Source: Pollenia angustigena (lineage: Eukaryota; Arthropoda; Insecta; Diptera; Polleniidae). Taken from it: a DNA stretch of 64,000 bases. Within the stretch, counting starts at the first letter, position 1, and the number at the start of each line of letters is the position of its first letter. Of the stretch, positions 1 through 11,599 are shown one piece after another. Below the pieces are notes generated by a model. That model saw only the letters and a program-made list of their open reading frames with translations, had not been told where the DNA came from and ran no database searches. Where the stretch lies: positions 212,787,253 through 212,851,252 of the forward strand of contig OV884060.1 in assembly GCA_930367215.1 (NCBI GenBank), written 5' to 3'. The position numbers and the translations under genes were made by a program.

Positions 1-949
1 ATTTTTTTATTAAGTTTTTCTTGTGTTTGCGGAAAATTTTCGTTATATTATGATTTTTAGTTATATTGTGATGGATATAAAAACTTTTTGTTTTTTGTTT
101 GTTTTACTTTTAATCTATTTTTTTGTCACAAAATTTTTAACAACAGATGACATTAATTATTGAAAATCAGTGCTGTTAACGCTTATTGGAATTGTAAGAA
201 AATTTAATGTTGAAAATTGCTACAAGCGTAATGAATATCGCTTTTAGTACAAACTTTGCATTCAATATTTAACACGCTAAATACTCATTAGTGTTGAGTG
301 TAAAACGTAGCTATTATTTTGTTCCATTGTAATTTAGAAAAATGTATCACTTTGTAAGGGTTCGTGTAACCTAATAAATATATTACACAACTATAATGCA
401 TCATTATTGTTTAGAAAAGAAAACACCATAAGAGTTTGTTTCTTCATTTGAGCGGCATATCATATACATGCATTAATGTGTATGTGTATGCGTAAAATTA
501 AACACATTACAAATAAAATCCACCACTTCCCAGCGGTAAAACTCAGAAGACCTTCTTAATTCAGGCCTTTTAAAAGGTCTGCTTAAAAATTGTTTTGATT
601 AAATTACTATTCTTATCTAACTGCTAAAGAATGCCTCATAGAAAGCCTCGGCTCTTTGGTGTAAAAGATAAGATACTCGCTTCTATGAGAAGGGAGTAGA
701 GGAGGAATAACATTTTTTGTATTGTTTTTTTGCACAAGCAAAAGCAAAATAATAATTTTTTTTTTGATCCCGTTACCATTCTTATGTTCCTGCTAAAGAA
801 GCGAGAGCGGAAGGCCTTCTCCGCAATGACAACGTGTGTAAAAAAGATATGAGTATGGAATGGAGCGTGCAGGCCTTGTATATCCTAAAGAAGGAGTACA
901 GAGGCCTTCTAGAAGGCACCCGTACTCCTTCTTTTCCCCGCTGGGTTGT
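1..949. other. AT-rich intergenic DNA, no gene recognised
   Basis: No open frame here looks like a protein. There is a short hairpin at about 888-935, where 'gaaggagtac' pairs with 'gtactccttc' around a GC-richer loop. Fragments such as 'ttactattcttat' and 'gttaccattcttatg' near 604 and 771 suggest internal repetition. I read it as old transposon debris and cannot name a family. Confidence 0.5.
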
Positions 950-979
950 AGTAAAGGGTATACAAAAACCACAAAAAAA

Positions 980-1096
980 ACACATTACCAACACTGTATT
1001 ACCATAGCCACTGTATGACCGTAGAAACCAAAATTGAATTGGTTTGTATGGTATGTTTATGTCGTTTTGGTAATACAGTGTTTTTATGGTAATGTC
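980..1096. repeat. Imperfect inverted repeat (hairpin)
   Basis: The left arm reads 'cattaccaacactgtattac' and the right arm is its near reverse complement, 'gtaatacagtgtttttatgg' followed by 'taatg'. The DNA around it, including 'ccgtagaaaccaa' and 'cacgtctaattggacctttaa', resembles 36648-36725, so the hairpin seems to be part of a dispersed repeat. Family unknown. Confidence 0.5.
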
Positions 1097-1362
1097 ACGT
1101 CTAATTGGACCTTTAAAGGAAAAAATTTGAGGCAGTCGTGGTTTTTTACTCATATCTCAGCCATTTGTGGACCGATCTTGCTGAATTTCAATAGCAAACA
1201 ATTCCGGACCATATGTGACATAAATGTATAATAACCTGGCCCCCATCATATATGGGGTCTTCGGAAAATCCATTTCAACGGACGAACGGACAGACGGACA
1301 TCGTTAAATCAACTTCGCTCCTCATAAGGACCCAGAATATATATACTTTATAGGGTCTAACA

Positions 1363-3073
1363 TAGGGAGATCGATTATTCGACTTTTTTCAATAACAGGT
1401 TTTCGAATATTCCGAATAGTTGCTATTTTAAAAAAAGAGATTTTCGGATAAGCATTTTAAAAATAACCGGTTAACCGGTTTTAATTCGAATACATAAAAA
1501 TACAAAAATCAAATTAGTTTTTATAATAAAAAGTTAATTTAAATAAAAACAAAACAATTCACGAAGGTAAGGAACCAACAAAATACATAGATATGACTTA
1601 AGTTATGTTCAGACCTAACAAATATTTGGCGATAGAATCCAAAAAAGCGTGACCAGTAAAAACATAGCTGTAAAAGTTTTAAAAACTTTGGTTTTAAAAA
1701 GTTATAGGAATTTAATAAATTTATTATTTGAGATATTCCCCCAATTTTATTTTAAATTATTTTTTGGTGGTTAAGCATATCTATATGAATCAGTAGACTT
1801 CAAACATATTTTTGAAAAGTTGCAAACATAACGTCTTATCCAGGATTATATATTTAAAATTATTTGGTTTCAGCATTATAGAAACGAATAGTAACATGAA
1901 CATGCTTTTTGTATGAAATATCTGTCAATTCGTCGATCACAATTTAAATCCATCCATGACATTGTTTGATTCCTTCAATTTTGTTTTAAGTTCCTGGTGT
2001 TTTAATAAATAAAACTGAAGAATTTTTCCAAACCGATGATTCCGTCGGTATGTTGTAGTTTTAAGCATGAAGATATGCTGGAACTACTTAACAGCCGTAC
2101 CTAAACAAGAGCGGAAGGCGGAACGTTTTCTTCCGCTTAGTTTTACGCTGATATGCCATACCTAAGCAAGAGCATCTACGTTGTGCCACAAACAGAAATG
2201 TTAACTTTCTTGTTTAATAAAACCCACATAATAGAGAAAAAACCGCAAGATTGTCGAAAAAATAGCTAAATTGACATTATTTATTAACAAAGCGGCCAAC
2301 TTCTCTATTATTCGCTCTGTCAAAATCGGATTTTCCAATTGTAAAGCGTTGACGCCGCGCTATTTAGGGATGCTTCATACAAATTGTATTGGCATGAGAA
2401 TTTTTGACAGCTAGAAGACGCTTTCCGCTCTTGTTTAGGTATTGCTGTAAGAGATTTTATTCATTATTGGGAGCATATGTTAGTAAAGTATTATTGGTTG
2501 TCTCTTAGAACAGAGTCAAGTTTTACTTGGCGTATATTTATGTCATGCTTGTGGACTAATTAAAGGTGATTTAATAAGTCGTGACGTTGAAGAACCTTTG
2601 CAACTTATCATTTTATGTCCCTTTAAGCACCATTGTCTTTTAAATCAGTTCGAATATTAAGAATACTGTCAAATTGCAAATTAAATACTTTTAAGTTGAA
2701 CGTTTTTTTTGTAGTATTTTAAATTGTTTTTGGTTTTTGTTACAAGAACACATGTTTATATAAGCGATTTTTATTTACATTGCTCATAATGTTTTTGTTT
2801 GACTTTTGTTACATTTTGTTTTGGCATTCTTTATAAGTTTAAGTTTGCCAAATATTCAATTAGAAAAATACTTAAATAACGGGTACATTTTTAACAAAAG
2901 AAAGGATATAAGGATATATAAACTACACATTACTAAAATAACCGGTTTATTTTACCAAAATAACCGGTTTATTTTACCAAAATAACCCGTTTATTCGATA
3001 TTCGAAAAATTTACATTTTAAAATATTCGATTTGGGCAAAACTAAAATAAACGGTATTCGACCGATCACCCTA
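1363..3073. mobile_element. hAT-type DNA transposon, defective
   Basis: The element begins 'tagggagatcg' and ends 'cgatcaccctag' minus its last base, giving short imperfect terminal inverted repeats. An exact 8-bp target duplication 'gtctaaca' flanks it (1355-1362 and 3074-3081), which is typical of hAT elements. Near both ends are clusters of 'aaaataaccggttta'-like motifs, as expected of subterminal transposase-binding repeats. No transposase frame survives in its 1.7 kb. A second inverted-repeat element is nested inside at about 2091-2448. Confidence 0.85.
2091..2448. mobile_element. MITE nested in the hAT element
   Basis: Terminal inverted repeats match well: left 'acagccgtacctaaacaag' and, on the other strand from the right end, 'acagcaatacctaaacaag', each followed by 'agcgga'. 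No coding potential is seen. I could not settle the target duplication, so the superfamily is open. A related end fragment, 'ccgaaacaagagcgg', occurs near 49358. Confidence 0.65.
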
Positions 3074-3693
3074 GTCTAACATCAATATTATAGAAATTAC
3101 AAACGGAATGACAAATTTATATATACACTTTTCACCACCAGTGGTGAAGGGTATAAAAATGCTTTATACATCATATAAATAATATCGTAGAGAATAGTTT
3201 ATGCTGAAAACCTGGTTGGCATTTAAATATTTTATTAGTTTTACTGCGGTTTTAATAAAATTTGATACGCATGTATCCACAAATGCTCGCCAGTATATAT
3301 GTACATATCGCTCATTTACTTCAATAGTGACATAACTCAATTAAATCCATTTTGAGATAAACGCGTTTAAAGTTTTTAATTTGCTTAGAAAAAATAAAGA
3401 CACATTCCCTTTAAACAGGAAAGTATAAAAGATATAAAGATTCATTTTATACACAATACCTATAAAGAAAACAAGTAAGAAAGTATATTCGGTCAAGCCC
3501 GACCATATGATACCCTACACCTACCCATCATGCTTATGTGTCCATGTAAATATGGATTTATCTATGTTTATAAACTTTATGAAAATCGGTTTGAAAATTT
3601 GTGAGAGGCAGAAATTGCCCCCTACCTTCACTTTAGGTCCTATTTTTGAAAAACTGTATAGCTAATGTGTCCATATAGATATGGATCTATCTA

Positions 3694-4574
3694 CACTGAA
3701 AGAATTTTCTTCGCAATACCAATGAATTTTGACATTAATCCCATGAAAAATTGCATTAAAAAGGAACCTATGCAGCGCTTCGTTGGATCAATGATTCTAT
3801 GAATATTATTCATTGAATGAATACTTTCCATAAAGTAAAAAATTTTTTTTTTTTTTTTTTTTTTTTTAATTATTTTTTTTTTTCTTATTTTATTTCACTT
3901 TATTTTATTTTTTTTCTGTCTCTGGCGGGATTCGATCCCCCAACCTCGGTGCTGATAGACTAGCTCACTACCAGCTAGTCTACTGGGGCAGTGTAGTTTT
4001 TGGATAAAAAAACTATGTTTTTTACTCAATTAAGAGCGTAAATATGAGATTAAATTGTCAATAATAAAAATAACAACGTTGATTGAAAGTGGATTGAAAG
4101 TTTTTGTTTCATTACTATAATGACATTTTTATTGTCATAATGAAAATTTAAATTTATGAAGGCAATTATTGAAATATGTGGCTTTTATAAAAAAATTTTT
4201 TGATTTCATAAATTTAATGGCATACATGTAATATTAGATGTACGAAATTAATAAATCTTACATTTTTTAGTTAACAATTAAACATTTTTTTAAGGAAACT
4301 ACAATTTTGTATTAATTTATGAATATAGTTATGTTTGTATATTGTTTTTTTATGTTCCCAATTAAAATTTTTTGTTTAACTTGGACATACTTAAGTTTTC
4401 ATATATCCAATGAAAATTTTTAACGTAATTACGAAATCCAATGAAGCGATTTTTACGAAAATATTTCATTATAACTATCAAATTCCATTTAGACAATGAA
4501 AATTTTCATTTACCCAAGGAAATTTTTTGTATGAAAATGATTCATTAAATATATGAAGCATTTTTCTTTCAGTG
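3694..4574. mobile_element. TA-target DNA transposon, non-autonomous
   Basis: Ends read 'cactgaaagaa' on both strands and the target dinucleotide TA is duplicated (3692-3693 and 4575-4576), as for the Tc1/mariner group. The surrounding dispersed repeat rejoins cleanly when it is removed. The interior is very AT-rich, with a T-run at 3841-3868 and a tRNA-like segment at about 3914-3992. No transposase frame is visible. Confidence 0.75.
3914..3992 (-). other. tRNA-like relic
   Basis: On the minus strand there is an A-box-like 'tagctggtagtgagctag' followed by a B-box-like 'ggggatcgaatccc'. The spacing fits a tRNA, but I cannot pair a proper anticodon stem or acceptor stem, so this is not called a tRNA gene. 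It could be a tRNA-derived SINE head or a decayed tRNA pseudogene. The location inside a transposon supports a relic. Confidence 0.4.
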
Positions 4575-4980
4575 TATGTTTTAAATTTCATTAAAATCGG
4601 TTTGAGAGGCAGAAATTGCCCCTATTTTTTTAAATGCATACATTTTGTTTCCATATAGATATGGTTCTATCTATGTTTTCTGAGGAAGATATTTCCCCCT
4701 ATCTTCCCTCGTGGTCCTACGATTTGGCCTATTTTCAATAGGCTTGGTCCTTGTGCCAATAAGAACCTATGACCCAAATTTTATCAAATTATCTCCAAAA
4801 TTGTACTTTGCGCACAAGGTTACTGCCAGCCAGCCGGACGGACATCGTTAGTTCGACTCAGAAAGTGATTCTGAGTAGATCGGTATACTTTAAGGTGGGT
4901 CTAGGACCACTTTTTTAAGGCGTTACACATATCAGCACAAATGCATAATACCCTCTCCACTATTGTGGTGTGGGTATAAA

Positions 4981-6090
4981 AACATAGCCAAAAATTCTGT
5001 ATTACTTACTTCAAAATTAAATTTTTTGAGTTATGTCAATATTGAAGTAAATAAGCGATATATGTATGTATATGAATCAAATGTACATATAATCATATAG
5101 AAGCGATCCTACAAGGCGTCATGTAATAACACATGTATTTTCAATTATCTTATCAGTCTTTCTTTTAAAACTTTGAAGAAGAATTCAATTTGATAGGCAT
5201 TAATTTAGATTGTTTAAATAATCAAATCAAATTACAAAGAAATCTTGTTGGCTCTTCCCATACCCAATTCTGAAGTATTATAAATAAATTGATTATAAAA
5301 ATTCTGATGTAAAAAAAAAATATTTTCTAAAAATTTGTTTCCCAACCCATAGTGCATTAAGAGAAATATACAAACATACATACATATGTGTATAGCGTGT
5401 ATTAAAAATTTGTGTAAAATGTAAACAAACTGTCAAACAACATTAAGTACATGTAAGTATGAGTTATAAAATGTGAACGTCGTCAATTTTTCAAATGCAT
5501 AGCAATGAGTGGCATAATGTGGCTGACTCTCGCAGCTACAGAGTATCTTAAGCTGAAGCAGCAATAATAACAACTATACTAACACACAACTAGAGCGATA
5601 TGACGTTTTCAGTAAGGTTGTCTGGTGGTCGACATACAATGAAATTGCAGAAATAAAATAAAAAATTACTTATAATTTGGCAATGGCAGTGGAAGTAAAA
5701 CACAAAATACATAATGAAAAAATAATTTTAACAAGTTTAAATAGTGTTTTCCTTCATTTGTTACTAAATATGGACAAAACTAAAAAAAAAATCCAAAATA
5801 ATATTATAAGACTTTCATAAATTGAAAGAGGCGTAAAATAAAAAAAAAACAATAATTGCAATAAAAACTTAGAAAATGACAATAAAATACAATCAGATTT
5901 TTAAGGTAAAATTAAATTGTCACGCTTCCAACAAAATAGTCAACCTTAAAAATTAAAAGTATTATTTCATTATTGCATTACAAAATATTCTTGAGTGAAA
6001 GGCGATACGTTTAATAATTTATTTTATTTTTCAAAGCGTTTTAAATACATACAACTTATTTACTAAAAAAATGTAAATCAAATATAATAC
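4981..6090. other. AT-rich intergenic DNA, nothing recognised
   Basis: I see no gene, inverted-repeat pair or tandem repeat that I can support here. It contains A-runs and short 'acatacatacatatg' motifs of simple-sequence type near 5370. Confidence 0.5.
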
Positions 6091-6280
6091 AGGGGTGTTC
6101 TGGAAATCGAAAACGGAATACGCAAGAATTTAGATTTTGAATTTGTAAAATTTTTGTTATAAAATTCTGTTTAATAGAGTAATGTTTGTATAATATTCGT
6201 CATAAAATTATTTTATAAAAGATATTTTATTAAAAAACCATGTTTAAAATTCTTGCGTTTTCGATTTCCAGAACAGCCCT
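6091..6280. mobile_element. Small palindrome-ended MITE
   Basis: Left end 'aggggtgttctggaaatcga' and right end read on the minus strand 'agggctgttctggaaatcga', and both continue with 'aaacg'. The 190-bp body is AT-rich and non-coding. No clear target duplication was found. The core 'tgttctg(g/a)aaatc' resembles the ends of the element at 29234-29404, which may be a relative. Confidence 0.7.
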
Positions 6281-6624
6281 AATAGTTTAAACGCACAAGC
6301 AATGAAAAAAAATGGTTGAAGGCTGGGAGGTTGTTATGTAATTCGATTCGAATCGAAAAGACATTTCTAAATAATTTCCGATAAGGAAATCAACTCGTAT
6401 TATGTAGGGCGTTCGAAAGTATTGCATAATTCCATTTAAAAATTTAAGGGACATTTTTTGCAATGCTTTTTTTAAAAATTACCTAAAAATGTCTTGCAAC
6501 TGTGTGAACATTGGAAGCTCATTTTTATTTTGAAGATGTGTAAAATGTATGCATCTGACAATGGCATCATTGTCAGAAAAACATTTCTATTGGCAACGCT
6601 GCTTACAATATTGTTAGATCTGAC

Positions 6625-6862
6625 CAAGGTATATTTATAGCAGGTAGCCGCGAGAATACAACAATTGTACAATAAAACAAACAACAGGGGTTTTTATTGT
6701 TGTTATGTGATACGAACTGTCAAACAGCAAAGGGGTTGATAAGAGGCAGTAAAGACAAAAAAAAAAAACTTGTTTACATGTTTACTAAACAACATTTGAC
6801 AGTTCGTATCATAAAAAATAATCAGCAGGCTTTCTGAAACTACCTGCTATAAATATACCTTG
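6625..6862. mobile_element. CAAGG-ended MITE (copy 1)
   Basis: Perfect terminal inverted repeats start 'caaggtatatttatagcagg'. An exact 8-bp target duplication 'gatctgac' flanks them (6617-6624 and 6863-6870). A second inverted pair lies inside ('tgatacgaactgtcaaa' and its complement). It shares its first 13 bases with the element at 16544-16768. The 8-bp duplication fits hAT or P superfamilies; the ends do not decide between them. Confidence 0.85.
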
Positions 6863-6870
6863 GATCTGAC

Positions 6871-7679
6871 CACAGTCTGTACGAAGCTCTTGTCCTTGTG
6901 AAAGTCGGTAAAAATTAACATTTACTAAAAATTATTTAAAAAAAAAGAAAGTGTGTTGTTTTGGGAAAGTGATGAAAAAGATGGTGCTCCATATCGAGAC
7001 GTATTACTCACACTTTCAATGAAGTCATTTATTTCCTCTAATGGCGTTAGCGAACAATATTTACTTGGCCCTCCACCAATTCCAGAAAGGCTATTTATGT
7101 TTTGGCGAAACTTTACCTTAATGTGCTGCTTATTGCTTACCCACACCTTTAAACGTATTCATATGTAAAAAGTTTTTATTTATGAGTTAAAACGTACATA
7201 AGGTGGACCTGCAGCATTTAAATCCTGCGATAATCTTTGCTACAATTCTCTTGATATACTTTTGGCATTTGGGGTCCTTTTGCAAAATCGACCATTATCT
7301 CATATTGTTGTTGTTTTGTGTAAATATTTTTTTGTTTGTTTCCCTTTTCAAAAATTTTATAAGATTCTTTATTTAAATATGTATGTATGTATAAATATTT
7401 TATAATAAACAGACATCAGCAGAAAGTACCGCATTTTCTGGACCGCAACGACCTTCAACAGCATACAGTTTATAAAGTATCAATATCACTACAATGTTTG
7501 TCGAAGTTGCCATCTGAAGTGCCATTAAGTTAGTGAAAAGTTTGTTATTTACGAATATGTATCGTTTAAGAACGGAAAAACGCGTAAAAATAATTAAAAC
7601 TTACTAAAAAAAAAAATGGTAGTTCAAACATGGCACGCTTTTCGAACATAACGGAGTGGTTAAGGTCGTCATAATTTAA
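6871..7679. other. Intergenic DNA, no gene supported
   Basis: Two overlapping frames of about 70 codons on opposite strands at 6925-7168 have no recognisable motif, and I do not call them genes. The stretch from about 7200 could include the decayed 5' part of the mariner relic that follows, but I cannot show this. Confidence 0.4.
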
Positions 7680-8119
7680 ATATGAAGAAATTGTGCATCA
7701 GCGATATGTGCGCATTGCCGAAAAAATCGTTTCTGATAGTGATAGTGTTTCGGATAATCAGAATTTGTCGATTCCCGGGCTCAGAGCGCTATGGCCGTAT
7801 GATAACCGACTTATTTTGTCATGCAATTGAAGATTATGAACTGGACGATATGTGGTTTCAACCAGACAGTGTCACGAGCCACACAACACGACGAATTTTG
7901 GCTTTTTTGCATTTCCAGTTTCCAGAACGCAAAATTTTACGTATTGCCGACGTCAATTGGACACCAAGATATGCGGTTTGGTGCCGGTAGACTTTTTTGT
8001 GGGGCTACGTCAAAGACCGTGTCTACGCGGATAATCCACTAACGGTGGAGCATTTGAAAACCAGCATTCGTCAGGTTATTGCCGAGGTACCGCACGAAAT
8101 TTTCCAAAAAGTACTCTAG
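7680..8119 (+). pseudogene. mariner-like transposase remnant, frameshifted
   Basis: The C-terminal half of a mariner-type (IS630/Tc1/mariner) transposase is readable across frames. From about 7784 the first frame gives ERYGRMITDLF, DDMWFQ and the start of the 'NW(P)PR' segment, where a normal element has the catalytic region before 'DLTPLDFFLWGY'. The frame then ends at 7987-7989. The continuation FLWGYVKDRVYADNP and IAEVPHEIFQKVL is in another frame and stops at 8117-8119. Substitutions such as 'WFQPDSVTSHT' for the usual 'WFQQDGATCHT' damage a catalytic aspartate position. It cannot make an active enzyme. The upstream part (from 7680) is only weakly similar, and I could not find its terminal inverted repeats. 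Confidence 0.85.
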
Positions 8120-8938
8120 AGACGGTAATTTAAATTACATTGTAATGGCAAGGTCCAAGCATAATAATGAAAGCAAAATTTCATCGAAATGATAGCTTTA
8201 TGTGTGTTTTATTTAACTTTACTTTTAAACCGAAAAATGGATAACCCTATATGTTACTTAATCTAAAATTAAATAAACCAATTAAATAAATATTTAGTTG
8301 TTAACAAAAAATTAACTTCTGAAATCAGTTAAAAACATCAAAAACTGTTAGTTTTCACTCATTTATACAACATTAAATTGCTCTCTAACGAATAAATGTT
8401 AAATAAAAAATAGCAACCTAAAATCAGTGAGTGATTTAAATAAACTACTAATGAATACTAATATGATTTGACAACTTTATCTTACCACTTATCTATATAA
8501 ATAAATGAGATTTATATTTGAAACACGAGTACTTTCGTTTTTACTAAATGTTCGTATTAGTTGGTTGGTATAAATTTCATATTTTTATTGTTAATGTTGG
8601 TTTTAAGCTTTTCAAAGAGCGTATTGCCAAGTACAATAACAATAATTATAAATAACACTATTCGTACAATAATTGAAAAAAAGAAATCCAATAGAGAAAA
8701 AAGAAATATTGTAAAGTCTTTGAACATTAACGATACAATACAAATAATAACTTTTTTTAATTTGTGGCGATAATAATAATGATGATCATAATGTTGGTGA
8801 TTCATTCAAAAAGCACTTGATTTGTGACTTAATAAAAACAATAACAAAAACTAAAAATATGCGCAATTACCATAAACAGATTGTTTAAACAATGAATTGA
8901 CTTCGAAAAGTAAGAAATATTTAAATATAAAACGTATT
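8120..8938. other. AT-rich DNA, nothing recognised
   Basis: A pair of opposite-strand frames at 8557-8805 (70-82 codons) is low-complexity AT-rich sequence and is not supported as a gene. The motif 'ttttttaatttgtggcgata' at 8752-8773 recurs at 9015-9034 beside the tandem duplication. Confidence 0.45.
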
Positions 8939-9115
8939 AAATCATGAGCGCAAAAGTATTTAAAATAAGTAACACCAGAAACAATTTTTGGAAAATGTTT
9001 CTCCATTGACATCCTTTTTTTAATTTGTGGCGATAATTAAATCATGAGCGCAAAAGTATTTAAAATAAGTAACACCAGAAACAATTTTTGGAAAATGTTT
9101 CTCCATTGACATCCT
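8939..9115. repeat. Tandem duplication, period 100 bp
   Basis: The segment beginning 'atcatgagcgcaaaagtatt' at 8941 and ending 'ctccattgacatcct' is repeated essentially identically from 9041. The joint carries a copy of 'taatttgtggcgata', which is also present upstream at 8758. It looks like a recent local duplication; no function is evident. Confidence 0.85.
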
Positions 9116-9848
9116 ATCATGACATGGCGGGATTCAGCCTTCAGTTCAAAGGAGGGTCACATCATATAGTGTAAGTTAAGTCGAGACAGCATCCAAGCCC
9201 ATGAAATGATTTTAGAATACGAGTGCTTGACTAACCCAGGGGATCATGCTTTTCCCCATAGAAAAGGGAACAAATTTCGAGTGAAATTGCATTCACGATA
9301 GGGGTGATCCTTTTATGAATATGATTATTCCCATCAGTATGATTTTTGTTAAACTTTTATTTTTGACATTTTAACAAAAAATATGAAACAACATTTAAAA
9401 AACTTGGAAAGACGGATAGATATATCTACTCGAATAACAACGCTGATAAAGACTATTTTTTTCAAGGACATTCCATTACTAGAGTATGCTTTTTCACATT
9501 TCTAAAAAAAATCGATGTTTAGACGATAAAGAACGATAAATTATTTGATATGTATGCACACAGGAACATTTTTTTGCCTTATTCGATCCGAGGTCGGTCA
9601 GAAAATGTGCCGAAAATCTTATAATGGGCTGACAAGAATGTTCACCTCCTTGCCTGTGTATTTTCTGAAATCTTTGCTGAAATGTCTAAGAATTCTATAC
9701 GAATACTTTAAAATTTCCTGGGAATTTTCGGCATGTTGGAAAAATGTTTGCAAAATATCAATAAGTTTTAAAAATTTTTTCTGATACTTTTAACGTTCTG
9801 TCGTATTAGTATTGAAGAAAAATCCAAGCTAAAATTAGAAACTTATCA
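9116..9848. other. Intergenic DNA, no gene recognised
   Basis: A 79-codon frame at 9545-9784 has no recognisable domain. The stretch near 9120-9300 is a little GC-richer than its surroundings and may be the trace of a transposon, but I found no ends. Confidence 0.4.
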
Positions 9849-10261
9849 GAATCTTGCAGTGTTGCCAATTTAGCCATTTAGTGGCTAGATTTAGCCATTT
9901 TTCATCCTGTTTAGCCATTAAAAAATGAGTTTAGCCATTAGCCATTTTTTAACTTATTAAGCCATAAATTTTTTTTGCCGTGTTTCTTTTAAAATAATAA
10001 TTTTCAATTTCTTATAAAAATGTATTAAAGTAAAATTAACATTTTTAACAATTCAAACTCATTTCATTTTACAAATGTTGGAAATCGCTATAAACTATGA
10101 AGATGAAACATCTTTCAAAATAAAGCAGTAGTAGTCCAATATTAAATTTATGAAATGGATAAACACAAACATCGGTGTTTCTTTCTGGTTGCAAGTATTT
10201 CAATAAAGAGATGCAGGCGGCAAAAATTTTTTTTTTAGAAATTTCAGAATGGTCTATATAG

Positions 10262-10363
10262 TTGCTCTCACTTGCATGGTCTAATGATGAAGTAGAGAGG
10301 GTATTTACCCAAGTAAACATCGTTTAAAGTAATTTGAGAAAAAAGGATACATTTAGCAACCGT
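10262..10363 (+). pseudogene. hAT transposase dimerisation (hATC) domain remnant
   Basis: The plus-strand frame from 10262 reads LLSLAWSNDEVERVFTQVN, then IV, a stop, and SNLRKK. This matches the signature of the hAT C-terminal dimerisation domain (small residue-SN-x3-ERxFS-x-V/I-N). In families of this kind this domain pairs transposase monomers. The in-frame stop (taa, 10325-10327) and the lack of an upstream open frame mark it as dead. The opposite-strand 83-codon frame over the same bases is a shadow. Confidence 0.85.
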
Positions 10364-10387
10364 TAATTCGATTTTATCAATAAAATA

Positions 10388-10640
10388 TTTATACCAGCAC
10401 CACAATAGTGGAGAGGGAAGAATGCGTTTGTGCTGATGTTTGTAACACCTTAAAATAATGGTCCTAAGCCCACATTAACGTATACCGATTGACTCAGAAT
10501 CATTTTCTGAGTCGAATTAAAGATGTTTGTCTTGCTGGCTGGCTGTTTTGGAGATTATTTGATAAAATTTGGTACATATGTTCTCATGTGGTGTAGGGTG
10601 CTATATAGTCGGTGTTGACCGACTATACTTTCTTACTTGT
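10388..10640 (-). repeat. Dispersed repeat copy nested in the hAT element
   Basis: Read on the minus strand it starts 'acaagtaagaaagtatagtc' and ends 'gtggtgctggtataaa', the same ends as the repeat at 3472-4980. It also shares 'gattctgagtcaatcggtat' with that copy, allowing small changes. This copy is about 250 bp and lacks the inner part of the longer one. Confidence 0.7.
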
Positions 10641-10980
10641 TTTTTATTGTAGATCTGGACTGAAAAGGTTGGGTAAATGTTGTCGTGATTATGGTTAACC
10701 TTCAAGTTATTAAAAACTAATAGGCCCGAGTGATTCCTATAAAATGAACAATAACGACATCGAATTTATCGATGATTTAATTTTTTAAATATCTATCAAA
10801 ATATTAATTTACGTTTATTCTTATTTAACAAATTGATCTTAACTTACAATTTAATCGTAAACCACTTTAAATGAATTATTTCTGTTTTGTTACTGAATTT
10901 TAATGTGTTTTTATTTAAAAAAGCTTTTAGCCATTTTTAGCCATTTTTGCTCACCAAGTTTTGGCAACACTGGAATCTTG

Positions 10981-11599
10981 GTATAAAACTCTCAAAAATA
11001 TTGTAAACTCTTCTTGTACCATGTATTTTAAGTTACTATTTGTAAATGAGAAATATTGCGAAAATTAAGATCAGACAGTATACAGAAGTGACGTTTAAAA
11101 GTCGTAAGTCGTAGGACAGAAAATGTGCAGACTATTCTGTTTAGAAGGGGTTTCATAATCGCGATTACGATTAAAAATAGGCTTTAATCGCGATTATCGA
11201 TTAGCCGCATATTTAGTTTTAGTATTTAATATACACATTTCCTTGGCGTTAGGCAAAAAGGTGTTAAGTCAAAAAAATACATTTTGAGTTTTGGTTAGGT
11301 TTATAAAAAAAATTAACAATTTTAAGACACTTAAGAGGATATTTTGATGCCAATAAGATCGTAATTTCTTACAATAAACGTATAAACACTGTTGAATTCA
11401 GACTTTATTCGATGATTTGCACAATTAGGCTGAAAGTTTTGAAGCTAGAGTTTTTTCCCGCACTTTTCATATTCCCGGGATCCTGGTATTACCGCCTAAA
11501 AATATGTAGCAAAAATAAACAAAATTTAAGGTTAAGTTATTTTAAGACACTTGAGAGGATATTTTGATGCCAATAGGATCATAGAAATCAATATACGTA
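10981..11599. repeat. Repeat-derived flank with a duplicated ~75-bp segment
   Basis: From 11158 there are 'aatcgcgatta' palindromic motifs of the kind seen near hAT ends. A segment 'ttttaagacacttaagagga' plus 'tattttgatgccaata' at about 11321-11392 is repeated at 11539-11608. The second copy is broken by the composite foldback insertion at 11609, while the first continues uninterrupted from 11383 and so shows what the empty site looked like. No gene is seen. Confidence 0.6.

Larger units (their letters stand above)
1195..3165 (+). repeat. Dispersed fly repeat interrupted by a hAT element
   Basis: The pieces 1195-1362 and 3082-3165 join into one repeat once the hAT element between them is removed. 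It carries 'gacagacggacatcgttaaa', 'agaatatatatactttatag' and an end in 'gtggtgaagggtataaaaat'. A second, opposite-strand copy lies at 42810-42945 and shares 'agaaattacaaacggaatga' (as its complement). Such repeats are common in fly genomes; I cannot assign a family name. Its left boundary is uncertain. Confidence 0.6.
3472..4980 (+). repeat. Dispersed repeat ('acaagtaagaaagta ... gggtataaa') with a nested insert
   Basis: It starts 'aacaagtaagaaagtatatt', contains 'gacggacatcgttagttcga' and 'gattctgagtagatcggtat', and ends 'tattgtggtgtgggtataaa'. A shorter opposite-strand copy is nested at 10388-10640. The left part has internal direct similarity ('ccatatagatatggatctat', repeated with small changes near 3540, 3670 and 4650). 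The copy is split by a TA-target transposon at 3694-4574. No protein frame is visible. Confidence 0.6.
9857..10972 (+). mobile_element. hAT transposon, decayed, with transposase C-terminal remnant
   Basis: Ends start 'cagtgttgccaa' on both strands, the classic CAGTG-type hAT terminus. An exact 8-bp duplication 'gaatcttg' flanks it (9849-9856 and 10973-10980). Subterminal 'tagccattttt' repeats cluster at both ends, as expected for transposase binding sites. The body keeps a piece of the transposase dimerisation domain (see 10262-10363). A dispersed repeat is nested at 10388-10640. Confidence 0.92.

Noticed and set aside
782..1231. Overlapping opposite-strand frames of 123 and 65 codons
   Set aside because: They cover repeats and hairpin DNA, shadow each other and show no motif or codon pattern of a gene.
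3914..3992. Functional tRNA gene
   Set aside because: No acceptor or anticodon stem can be paired.
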